A program made the translations under genes and the position numbers. This document shows, one piece after another, positions 36,966 to 43,964 of a stretch of DNA of 46,921 nt; the stretch's first letter is position 1, and each line of letters opens with the position of its first letter. This DNA is from Chloroflexota bacterium. GTDB lineage: Bacteria; Chloroflexota; Anaerolineae; Caldilineales; Caldilineaceae. The stretch spans positions 1-46,921 of the forward strand of contig JAGWYN010000033.1 of NCBI GenBank assembly GCA_018969295.1. Direction: 5' to 3'. The notes beneath the pieces are model-generated. The model had not been told where the DNA came from. It worked only from the letters and a program-made list of their open reading frames with translations, and searched no databases.

Positions 36966-38591
36966 CTACTCCTCTGCTGCCAGATCTGCTGCCGGACGGA
37001 TGAAGCTGAAATCGCGCAGCCCATACTGCTCCCAGTAGAGGGAATTCTCGTGCAGGAAGAACGTCCGCTTGAAGGTATCTTCCACACCTTCTGGGCTCAG
37101 CCAGTGGATTTCCCAGGTCAACCGCTTCAGGCTGGGCTGTTCCTGCGAAACAGTCAACACACCGTATGGGGTGTTGAAAGAGGGGTCCTCCTCTTCAAAA
37201 TGGGCAATATGGCCCTCAAATTGGTGCAAAATGTGGTTGAATTCTTCGTTTTCGGTCACAGGATGCTCTCGGGTATCGTACACACCGAGGGGCAGATTGG
37301 CGTAGCCCAGCTCGCGCACATGGCCAGCACCCTCTTCCGGCATCAGCTTCTGCACGACTTCGACGGCAGGAGCTCCCTGCACAGCATAGTAAGGGGTTCC
37401 CATCCAGCTCCAGATCACCATTACAATGCCGGCGACCAGGCCGCTGATGATGGCGACACGCCGGTCACGTGCCCGACGACTTGGGTTGCGATCCAGATAG
37501 GGAATCGCCATCAACAGCACCAGCAGCACACCCGGCAAGATCACGCCGGCGATCATTTTGTCGGCAATTTTGAGCAGCCCCTGCAGCCAGTAGAAATACC
37601 AGGGCGCCACTGTGTGCAGCGGGGTCGACTGCGGGTTGGCGATCGACTCCAAAGGGGCCGAGAAGAAAAATGCCGTCAGGAAAACCATGAGCGCAGTGAA
37701 GCCTATCAGGAAAGAAGCCTCATCGATCATCACATCCGGCAAGAAATAGACACGGCGGTCAGCCGGCACCTTGTTGGCTGTATCTTGGCCCACCTCTTCT
37801 TCGTCGGACGGGAGGCTGATGCCAAAATGCACCACTTTGTAGTAATGGACAAAGAAAAAGAGAAACAGAATCAACGGCAGGAAAAGCACATGCAAGAGAT
37901 AAAAACGGAGCAGCCCGTTCGCTCCGATGTCAGGGGCGCCGCGCGCCAGGAGGTTGACCGTTTCTCCGACAATGGCAGGCGGTACGGCTTCAGCCATCGA
38001 GGTGCCAATGGTCACCGCCCAAAACGCCAGCTGATCCCACGGCAGCAGGTAGCCTGAAAAACTCAGGAAAAGGGTCACCACCAGCAAGATCACACCGGTA
38101 AACCAGGTAAACTGACGGGGCGCTTTGTAGCTGCCGGTCAGATAGGTCCTGACCATATGCGCCGTGACGATCAACACCATCAGCTCGGCCCCCAGACGGT
38201 GCATATCCCGCATGAACTGGCCAAACGGCACGTTGCTCAGCAGACGGATCATGTCGACGTACGCACGCTCCGGTGTCGGCGCATACCAAATCATCAGAAT
38301 CAACCCGGTGATCGTCTCCACAAAAAACAGATAGGTGGAGAGCAGACCCAACCGAAAGGTGTGGGTGAATTTGGTGACGCTTTCATGGTAGTAGGTCGGC
38401 TTGATGTGCAGCAGAAACGCCTCAGAATGGGGCTTCAGCCGCGGGTTGGGACGGCCCGGCGCTTCGCCACGGATCATGCGGCGCACTTCCCCCGCTGGAA
38501 TTCCAGCAGTGATGCGTGTGAACACATCGTCTGCGACATCCAGAACAGTTTGTACTACACTCTTTTTTTCGATTTCAGGTTGGACAGCCAT
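36966..38591 (-). CDS. cytochrome b (b6/subunit IV fused) of a quinol:cytochrome c oxidoreductase
   Basis: 541 aa membrane core of the bc complex. Heme ligands: His131 and His145 in helix B, His234 and His249 in helix D; the 15-residue step in helix D is the b6-type spacing. Helices A-D (about 75-252) are followed by the subunit-IV part (about 290-395). The Qo motif, normally PEWY, reads APWY at 329-332. A hydrophilic C-terminal extension of about 140 residues is unusual and has no recognised domain. AAAAGGAG stands before the ATG. It lies between the Rieske and diheme cytochrome c genes, so the three form one enzyme. Confidence 0.95.
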   Translation of the reverse strand: MAVQPEIEKKSVVQTVLDVADDVFTRITAGIPAGEVRRMIRGEAPGRPNPRLKPHSEAFLLHIKPTYYHESVTKFTHTFRLGLLSTYLFFVETITGLILMIWYAPTPERAYVDMIRLLSNVPFGQFMRDMHRLGAELMVLIVTAHMVRTYLTGSYKAPRQFTWFTGVILLVVTLFLSFSGYLLPWDQLAFWAVTIGTSMAEAVPPAIVGETVNLLARGAPDIGANGLLRFYLLHVLFLPLILFLFFFVHYYKVVHFGISLPSDEEEVGQDTANKVPADRRVYFLPDVMIDEASFLIGFTALMVFLTAFFFSAPLESIANPQSTPLHTVAPWYFYWLQGLLKIADKMIAGVILPGVLLVLLMAIPYLDRNPSRRARDRRVAIISGLVAGIVMVIWSWMGTPYYAVQGAPAVEVVQKLMPEEGAGHVRELGYANLPLGVYDTREHPVTENEEFNHILHQFEGHIAHFEEEDPSFNTPYGVLTVSQEQPSLKRLTWEIHWLSPEGVEDTFKRTFFLHENSLYWEQYGLRDFSFIRPAADLAAEE

Positions 38592-38644
38592 AAGACTCCT
38601 TTTCGCAACGGTGACAATGCAAAAAAGTCGATTGGACAGTTTGA

Positions 38645-39523
38645 TTACGCTGGAATCACCCGGGCCGGCGAGTCGCCGGCAGGCGATCCAGGTACCCGCT
38701 TCCCTGTGTTGACTGCGACCTCACCGTTCTCGATCGAGATCGCAAATTTGTCGAGCGAACGCGGCGCCGGACCCTCGATAAAGTATCCCTCCCGTGTAAA
38801 CTTGGAGCCGTGACACGGACACTCAAATCGGTTGTTGGCCTGTTCCCACTTGTACAGACAGCCCAGGTGCGTGCAGACCATGTAGAGGGCGACCGGGCCT
38901 TCTTCCTCCGTGTTGACCAACCAGAACTTGCCGCCCGTCACCGGCTGCGGCGAGGCAGCCGTATCTGGCAGCGTCGCCTCTGGCCCAATGAAGAAGACAC
39001 CACCAAATTCACCTGCCTTGAAGCGCGGCATCATAAATTGAAAGAGCCCTACACCAGACTGGAGCGTCACCAGACCCAGCACCCCGCCCCAGCCATAGGT
39101 GAGAAACTCGCGGCGGGACATCTCCTTGTGCGCCTTCTCCTCCGGCGACTCCTCCACAAAGGCCGGCACGGTGGCTGCAGCAGGCTGCGCAAGCCCGGCT
39201 GTCACCCCGTTGCTCGCTGCCCCGTTGCTCGCTGCCCCGTTGCTCGCTGCCCCGTTGCTCGCTGCCCCGTTGCTCGCTGCCCCGTTGCCGTAGGCGGCTG
39301 AAGCCTGCCCAGCCGTTTTCTGGACCGCAGCCCGCTCTGCTGCAGGTTGTGCTGCCGCTGCAGGTTGCGCTGCCGCTGCAGGTTGCGCTGCCGCTGCAGG
39401 TTGCTTCGGCTCAGAGGTCAACTCTGGCTTGGCTTTCTTGGCAGCAGACTGCATTTTTGCCTTCAATTCAGCGATTCGTTTTTCACGTTCTTCACCGCTC
39501 AGGTCAGCTATTGTGTCTGCCAT
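38645..39523 (-). CDS. Rieske iron-sulfur protein of the bc complex
   Basis: 292 aa. The cluster motifs are CTHLGC (Cys217, His219) and CPCHGS (Cys235, His238), with the disulfide cysteines 222 and 237. A twin-arginine motif SRREFL (136-141) and hydrophobic anchor (about 143-165) route it outward. The cytosolic N-terminus is unusually long (about 135 residues) and includes three QPAAAA-like and five AASNG repeats. It is the first gene of the operon, with a near-consensus promoter and a 140-nt leader carrying the hairpin TTGCCGC/GCGGCAA. AAGGAGG precedes the ATG. Confidence 0.94.
   Translation of the reverse strand: MADTIADLSGEEREKRIAELKAKMQSAAKKAKPELTSEPKQPAAAAQPAAAAQPAAAAQPAAERAAVQKTAGQASAAYGNGAASNGAASNGAASNGAASNGAASNGVTAGLAQPAAATVPAFVEESPEEKAHKEMSRREFLTYGWGGVLGLVTLQSGVGLFQFMMPRFKAGEFGGVFFIGPEATLPDTAASPQPVTGGKFWLVNTEEEGPVALYMVCTHLGCLYKWEQANNRFECPCHGSKFTREGYFIEGPAPRSLDKFAISIENGEVAVNTGKRVPGSPAGDSPARVIPA
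39205..39279. repeat. 15-bp tandem repeat x5 in the Rieske gene
   Basis: Five exact copies of CCCCGTTGCTCGCTG (plus strand), encoding AASNG repeats on the minus strand at residues about 81-106. In-frame copy-number change would only lengthen or shorten the linker. Confidence 0.95.
39351..39404. repeat. 18-bp tandem repeat x3 in the Rieske gene
   Basis: Three exact copies of GCTGCCGCTGCAGGTTGC, encoding an AQPAAA-type hexapeptide near residues 41-60 of the Rieske protein. Confidence 0.95.
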
Positions 39524-39641
39524 TGGACGCGGCCTCCTTCTCGCACATCGTTTGGTGGTTCAGCGCTTTTTTCATAAGACAGCAACAAGAAGCTGCTATC
39601 TTGCCCTGCTTGCATCTCTGCCTACTGCCATTTCTGAGGAG

Positions 39642-39659
39642 TTGCCGCCTCTGCGGCAA
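39642..39659 (-). promoter_or_regulatory. hairpin in the Rieske-operon leader
   Basis: Minus-strand TTGCCGC-AGAG-GCGGCAA, a perfect 7-bp stem in the 5' leader, about 120 nt before the Rieske ATG. No T-run follows, so it is more likely an RNA-stability element than a terminator. Confidence 0.45.
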
Positions 39660-39672
39660 ACAACTTCCGTCG

Positions 39673-39701
39673 AATATAGCATACGGGCTGGCACTTGTCA
39701 A
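39673..39701 (-). promoter_or_regulatory. main promoter of the Rieske/cytochrome operon
   Basis: Minus-strand TTGACA (39696-39701), exactly 17 bp, TATATT (39673-39678) with a TGC extension. The best match to a housekeeping promoter in the window. Confidence 0.75.
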
Positions 39702-39759
39702 AATAATCACAAATACCCCACACCAAAATTCTGCTGCCCATTCCCCTTTCCATGCATGC

Positions 39760-39788
39760 AGTATAGCTTGCAGAAACCCTACGCACAA
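39760..39788 (-). promoter_or_regulatory. possible second upstream promoter for the Rieske operon
   Basis: Minus-strand TTGTGC (39783-39788), 17 bp, TATACT (39760-39765). The -35 is weak; it lies about 87 bp upstream of the main promoter. Confidence 0.35.
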
Positions 39789-39834
39789 AACACGCATAAC
39801 CTTTGTATCATGTTGTGCAGGCCCGTTGTCGCAG

Positions 39835-42549
39835 TCAGGCTTCCAGTTCGGCCAGCCGTTCGGTGAGTCGGCTGCGCCGTTCCTGCAGCTCCGCCAGCCT
39901 GGCCCGCTCGCGCTCGACCACCTCAGCCGGTGCTTTGCCGACAAAGCCGGGATTGGCCAGCATCCCTTCGATCCGCTGTCCCAGACGGTCGACGTTGTCG
40001 ATCTCCTCTTGGGTGCGTTTACGTTCTGCGGCCAGATCGACCAGCCCAGCCATCGGCAGGTAAACCGTCATGCCCGCCACGGCCAGAACCGCTGCTTTGC
40101 CCGGCGTCGCCAGCTCGGCTGCGATCTGAACGGCGCCGGCGTCCAGGCGGGCCAGCATCGCGACTGTGGGCAAATTTTGCACCAACAGCTCTACCTGGTC
40201 ACCTGCGCTGACCAGCGCTGCGATCTTGCGGCCTGCCGGCACATCGTATTCGCTGCGCACGTTGCGGATGGCGCGCACCAGTTCCTGCAGACGGCCGAAC
40301 GCCTCCTCAGCCTGCGGCGCATGGCCGTCGCTCTCCTGCGGCCAACGCACGGCCATCAACGACCGTTCTCCCGCTGCCATGCCCGGCAGGTTCTGCCAGA
40401 TCGCTTCGGTGACAAAGGGCATGAACGGATGGAGCAGGCGCAGGCTGCGCTCCAGCACAAAGGCCAGCACCTGGCGGGTGGCTGCCCCCTCAGCGTCACT
40501 GCCCTCCCCCAACCGTACTTTGGCGGCTTCGATGTACCAGTCGCAGTATTCGCTCCAGAGAAACTCGTAGAGCTGGCGGCCGGCCTCGCCCAGCTGCCAC
40601 TGTTCGATCAGCCGCTGAACCTCACGGCGTACCCCCTCATACCGGCTCAAAATCCAGCGATCTGCCAGTCCCAGGGCGGACTGCTCGGGCAGTCGATAGG
40701 CTGGGCTGTTGGGGTCTGTGTAGTCGATCTCCAGTGCGCTGTCTTGCAGTTTCATGGCCACAAAGCGGGCTGCATTCCAAATTTTGTTGGCAAAATTGCG
40801 GTTGGCCTCGACCCGGCTGACGCTGAGTTTGAGGTCGTTGCCAGGCGTGCCGCCTGTCAACAGGCTAAAACGGAGCGCGTCGGTCCCATATTCAGCGATC
40901 AGGTCGAGCGGGTCGAGCGCGTTGCCCAGGCTTTTGCTCATTTTTCGCCCCTGCTCGTCGCGCACCAGGCCATGCAGGTAGACCACGCTGAAAGGCACCT
41001 TTCCGCTGCATTTCAGCCCCAGCATGACCATACGCGCCACCCAAAAAAAGAGGATGTCGTAGCCGGTCTCCAAGACTGTTGTCGGGTAATAGGTGGCCAG
41101 ATCCTGGGTGCGGGCAGGCCAGCCCAGCGTGCTGAACGGCCACAGCCCACTGCTGAACCAGGTATCCAGCACATCGGGGTCCTGCCGCAGGGGAACTGCA
41201 CTGCCGTACTGGGCCAGTGCCTTGGCCTGTGCCTCGGCTTCGGTCCGCCCGGCAAACATGGCGCCGTCGGGCCCATACCAGACTGGAATACGATGTCCCC
41301 ACCAGAGCTGGCGGCTGATGCACCAGTCCTGAATGTTCTCCAGCCAGTGGTTGTACACCCGCTCGAAGCGCTGCGGCACGATCTGAATCGCCCCGTCGGC
41401 CACTGCCGCCAGCGCTGGCCGGGCCAAAGGCTCCATCCTGACCCACCACTGCTCGCTCAGCAGCGGTTCCACGATCGTCCGGCAGCGCTGGCAATGGCCG
41501 ACCTGGTGGAGATGCTCTTTGTCGCCGACCACCAGCCCGGCTGCGCCCATGTCCGCCCAGAGCTTTCGCCGCGCAGCAAAACGGTCCATCCCGGCGTAAG
41601 GGCCAGCAGCCTGGTTGAGCGTGCCGTCGTTGTTCAGAATATTGAGCATCGTCAACCCATGTCGCTTGCCGATCGCGTAGTCGTTGGGGTCATGGCCCGG
41701 CGTCACCTTGAGTGCACCGGTGCCAAAAGACGGGTCCACATAGCTGTCAGCAACCACCGGAATGGCTCGTCCCAGCACCGGAACCAGCGCAACCTTGCCC
41801 ACCACCGCCTGGTACCGCTCGTCATCTGGGTGCACAGCCACCGCTGTATCGCCCAGGATGGTCTCCGGCCGCGTCGTGCTTACCTCCAGGAACCCTCCCT
41901 CCTGCAGCGGATAGCGGAAGGTATAGAAACGGCCGTTGACCTCCTCGTACTCCACCTCCAGGTCGCTGATAGCGCTGCGGCAGCGCGGGCACCAGTTGAC
42001 CAGATAGTTGCCTTTGTAGATCAATCCTTCTTCATAGAGCTGAACGAACGCTTCGAGCACCGCCTCGCTCAACCTCTCATCCAGCGTGAAACGTTCGCGC
42101 GTCCAGTCACAGGAGATGCCCATTCGTTTCTGCTGGGCAGTGATGCGGGCGTGGTACTCTGCCTTCCATCCCCATACTTCGTCGACAAACCGCTCGCGCC
42201 CCAGGTCATGGCGGGTGACCCCCTGTTTCTCCAGCTGACGCTCGACTACGTTCTGCGTGGCAATCCCGGCATGGTCGGTACCAGGCACCCAGAGCGTGGG
42301 GTCGCCAGCCATGCGGTGGTAGCGAATCAACATATCTTCGATGCTGCTGGTGATCGCGTGCCCCAGATGCAGCGCCCCTGTGACATTGGGAGGCGGCATC
42401 GAGATCACAAACGGGCGACGGCTGGGGTCAGCCAGCCCACTGGCAAGCTGCTGCTCGGGCTGAAACAGCCCCTTTTGCTCCCACCAGCTGTAGAGGGCTT
42501 CTTCCACCGCCTGCGGGTCGTACGCTTTGGGCATCGTCGGTTCGGTCAT
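39835..42549 (-). CDS. valS: valyl-tRNA synthetase
   Basis: Class I aminoacyl-tRNA synthetase charging tRNA-Val, 904 aa. HIGH-type motif PPPNVTGALHLGH (52-64), the KMSKS loop GRKMSKSLGNALDP, and the editing (CP1) domain between them, with the typical WCPRC zinc-like site (NWCPRCRSAISDLEVEY). The C-terminal arm is a coiled coil (EEIDNVDRLGQRIEG...ELQERRSRLTERLAEL). The open frame extends upstream through the divergent gene, but AGGAGAA lies before the ATG at 42549, which starts MTEPTMPKAYDP. An intrinsic terminator-like hairpin stands between its promoter and start. Confidence 0.96.
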   Translation of the reverse strand: MTEPTMPKAYDPQAVEEALYSWWEQKGLFQPEQQLASGLADPSRRPFVISMPPPNVTGALHLGHAITSSIEDMLIRYHRMAGDPTLWVPGTDHAGIATQNVVERQLEKQGVTRHDLGRERFVDEVWGWKAEYHARITAQQKRMGISCDWTRERFTLDERLSEAVLEAFVQLYEEGLIYKGNYLVNWCPRCRSAISDLEVEYEEVNGRFYTFRYPLQEGGFLEVSTTRPETILGDTAVAVHPDDERYQAVVGKVALVPVLGRAIPVVADSYVDPSFGTGALKVTPGHDPNDYAIGKRHGLTMLNILNNDGTLNQAAGPYAGMDRFAARRKLWADMGAAGLVVGDKEHLHQVGHCQRCRTIVEPLLSEQWWVRMEPLARPALAAVADGAIQIVPQRFERVYNHWLENIQDWCISRQLWWGHRIPVWYGPDGAMFAGRTEAEAQAKALAQYGSAVPLRQDPDVLDTWFSSGLWPFSTLGWPARTQDLATYYPTTVLETGYDILFFWVARMVMLGLKCSGKVPFSVVYLHGLVRDEQGRKMSKSLGNALDPLDLIAEYGTDALRFSLLTGGTPGNDLKLSVSRVEANRNFANKIWNAARFVAMKLQDSALEIDYTDPNSPAYRLPEQSALGLADRWILSRYEGVRREVQRLIEQWQLGEAGRQLYEFLWSEYCDWYIEAAKVRLGEGSDAEGAATRQVLAFVLERSLRLLHPFMPFVTEAIWQNLPGMAAGERSLMAVRWPQESDGHAPQAEEAFGRLQELVRAIRNVRSEYDVPAGRKIAALVSAGDQVELLVQNLPTVAMLARLDAGAVQIAAELATPGKAAVLAVAGMTVYLPMAGLVDLAAERKRTQEEIDNVDRLGQRIEGMLANPGFVGKAPAEVVERERARLAELQERRSRLTERLAELEA

Positions 42550-42569
42550 GCTCGGTTCTCCTGTCACAC

Positions 42570-42601
42570 AAAAAACCGCTTCATCCTCCAGGACGAAGCG
42601 G
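42570..42601 (-). terminator. terminator-like hairpin in the valS leader
   Basis: Minus-strand CCGCTTC...GAAGCGG, 11-bp stem with one G-T pair and loop TGGA (42576-42601), then six T (42570-42575). It is complete and placed 20 nt upstream of the valS ATG with no gene before it, so it can only act as an attenuator or leader structure. Confidence 0.7.
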
Positions 42602-42621
42602 CATCTTACTACCTTTTTGAT

Positions 42622-42630
42622 TTTATACCA
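42622..42630 (-). promoter_or_regulatory. valS promoter candidate, extended -10
   Basis: Minus-strand TGGTATAAA (TG-G-TATAAA). If used, RNA would begin near 42614, just before the hairpin. No -35 match. Confidence 0.4.
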
Positions 42631-42685
42631 GCCAGAAGAGAAGACCGAAATTGCAGATCCGCCAAAAACGCTTCGCCCTTTCCGA

Positions 42686-42705
42686 TTGTCTCTACTTGTC
42701 TCTAC
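42686..42705. repeat. 10-bp tandem duplication
   Basis: TTGTCTCTAC twice in a row (42686-42695, 42696-42705) between the valS and CpXC promoters. Confidence 0.85.
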
Positions 42706-42718
42706 AAAATGCTGGCCG

Positions 42719-42727
42719 TGGTATACT
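42719..42727 (+). promoter_or_regulatory. promoter of the CpXC gene, extended -10
   Basis: TGGTATACT (TG-G-TATACT) about 80 nt before the ATG. A TTGTCT at 42696 is 20 bp upstream, too far for an ideal -35. Confidence 0.5.
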
Positions 42728-42805
42728 GGTTTGCGTGCAACAGGGACAGAGCAGCACCCGTTGCCCCACCCCCTCTCAAAAAAATTCACCGGGAGAATCC
42801 CACCC

Positions 42806-43447
42806 ATGACTTCAGATGTCTCGTTGGCACAAACCAGCTGTTTTGCCTGTCTGCAGTGTGGACAGGCCCTCCAGTTCAGCATCTGGCTCGTCGTCGATTT
42901 GGCTGCGCGGCCCGACCTGGCAGCACACATCTGTGCCGGCGATCTGCACAGTGTACGCTGCCCCAGCTGTGGCTCCTGGGCCACGGTAGATGCGCCGCTG
43001 CTGGTCTACATCGCCGATCACAACCCAGCCACCGGCCAGCCGCCGCTGCTCTTTTCCCCAGCACAGAGAAGCCGCAGCGAGGACAACTCAGAAGAGACCA
43101 GCAGGCTGCTGTACCAGCTGGCGCAGCAGCTGGGCGACAGCTGGCAGGAAGCGTGGCTGGCACAGGTGGCCACGGTACAGCGCAGCCTGCTGCCTGTCGC
43201 GCTCAGCGAAGACCCAGCCAAGATGCTGCGACACATGCAGCCCCCCCCCCAACAAGCATCTGCCGAAGCGACCGAACCTGAAGAAGCCATGCCAGTTGTG
43301 GTGGCAGCCGCGCTGAACGATATCCTCGAAAAGCTGGCCACTGAGGGAATCGCAGTCGGTTCGGTGGAAGAGCTGGAGCAGGTGCTGACAAATTGGCCAG
43401 AACTGCGTGCACAGTTGGAGAGGGCAGTGGCCCAGGCAGACTCCTGA
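42806..43447 (+). CDS. CpXC-domain protein
   Basis: 213 aa. The N-terminal CpXC zinc-ribbon domain has CFACLQCGQALQF and VRCPSCGSWATVDAPLLVYIADHN, the paired CxxC sites of that family, whose function is unknown. A low-complexity Glu/Ala/Pro stretch links it to a C-terminal acidic helical region (LEELEQVL... type). The ATG at 42806 has GGGAGA about 10 nt before it; the open frame continues upstream without supported homology. Divergent from valS. A perfect 23-bp hairpin follows. Confidence 0.75.
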   Translation: MTSDVSLAQTSCFACLQCGQALQFSIWLVVDLAARPDLAAHICAGDLHSVRCPSCGSWATVDAPLLVYIADHNPATGQPPLLFSPAQRSRSEDNSEETSRLLYQLAQQLGDSWQEAWLAQVATVQRSLLPVALSEDPAKMLRHMQPPPQQASAEATEPEEAMPVVVAAALNDILEKLATEGIAVGSVEELEQVLTNWPELRAQLERAVAQADS

Positions 43448-43456
43448 GCCGTACTC

Positions 43457-43505
43457 GGCAGAGAGGGTACCCGAGAAACTGAGTTTCTCGGGTACCCTCT
43501 CTGCC
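43457..43505. terminator. 23-bp perfect hairpin after the CpXC gene
   Basis: Arms 43457-43479 and 43483-43505 are exact inverted repeats (outer GGCAGAGAGG, with GGGTACCC inside) around the loop TGA. It lies 10 bp after the CpXC stop and 17 bp from the end of the oppositely oriented araC remnant. No T-run on either strand. Confidence 0.6.
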
Positions 43506-43521
43506 AACGCGTTATCGTTCA

Positions 43522-43905
43522 TTACTTTAGCCATCGGAACGGGGAGGTGCCTGTCCATCGGCGAAAGGCTCGGTTAAAGGAGCTTTGCTCCTTGTAGCCA
43601 AGACTGTACGCCACATTGGCCAGGTCTCGCTTTCCCTGCTGCAGCAAAAACAGGGCCTGCTCCTGGCGATAGATGTCCAGCAGATCTCGAAAGGTGGTCG
43701 ACTCTGCCGCAAGCTGACGCTGGAGGGAGCTTCCCTCGCTGCTGCTCTCGCTGCTCCCTCCAGGCGTCCCACTCGCCACCGCACTCCCGTAAATCACCGT
43801 GTAGGTCCCTGCCGGGACCGTGAACGAAGAGTAGCCCTGGGCGTCCGTCGTCGTGGTGTAGACAGCGCTGCCGCTGGTCGCCGTGATCGCCTCTCTCCCC
43901 ACTGT
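43522..43905 (-). pseudogene. chimeric remnant: B-repeat fragment joined to AraC-family C-terminus
   Basis: One continuous frame, two unrelated parts. The 3' part (43522-43725) encodes the last 67 residues of an AraC-type regulator, including the second helix-turn-helix (DLANVAYSLGYKEQSSFNRAFRRW). Its N-terminal sensing part is gone. The 5' part (about 43757-43905) is a degraded copy of the B-repeat domain found in the large protein upstream (ATSGSAVYTTTTDAQGY, TVPAGTYTVIYGS). A 9-bp inverted repeat GGAGGGAGC/GCTCCCTCC flanks the junction. It opens with GTG, without a ribosome-binding site or operator-binding first HTH, so I regard it as non-functional. Confidence 0.7.
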
Positions 43906-43914
43906 TGCTGAACC

Positions 43915-43958
43915 GGCGTGGTGGAGGAAGGCCGGGCACCTCTCCCCCCCACCACGCC
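43915..43958 (-). terminator. hairpin after the PEP-CTERM gene
   Basis: Minus-strand GGCGTGGTGG and CCACCACGCC form a 10-bp stem with a loop of 24 nt, starting 6 nt after the PEP-CTERM stop. No T-run. A probable terminator or stability element. Confidence 0.45.
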
Positions 43959-43964
43959 AAGAAC

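Larger units (their letters stand above)
39524..39834. other. intergenic region valS / Rieske
   Basis: 311 bp with no gene. It holds the main Rieske promoter, a second upstream promoter candidate and the leader hairpin at 39642-39659. No clear terminator for valS is visible, so some read-through is possible. Confidence 0.6.

Noticed and set aside
42550..42800. T-box riboswitch before valS
   Set aside because: The terminator is convincing, but I could not find the AGGGTGG-type T-box, a UGGN bulge or a stem I with a GUN specifier; the nearest promoter also leaves too little leader.
39349..43281. Very long open frame on the plus strand opposite valS and the Rieske gene
   Set aside because: It mirrors the codons of proteins with firm domain matches, has no domain of its own and spans two unrelated genes; in GC-rich DNA such antisense frames stay open by chance.
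43522..43902. Functional AraC-family regulator
   Set aside because: Only the last helix-turn-helix and tail remain; the preceding part is a surface-protein repeat and the start has no ribosome-binding site.
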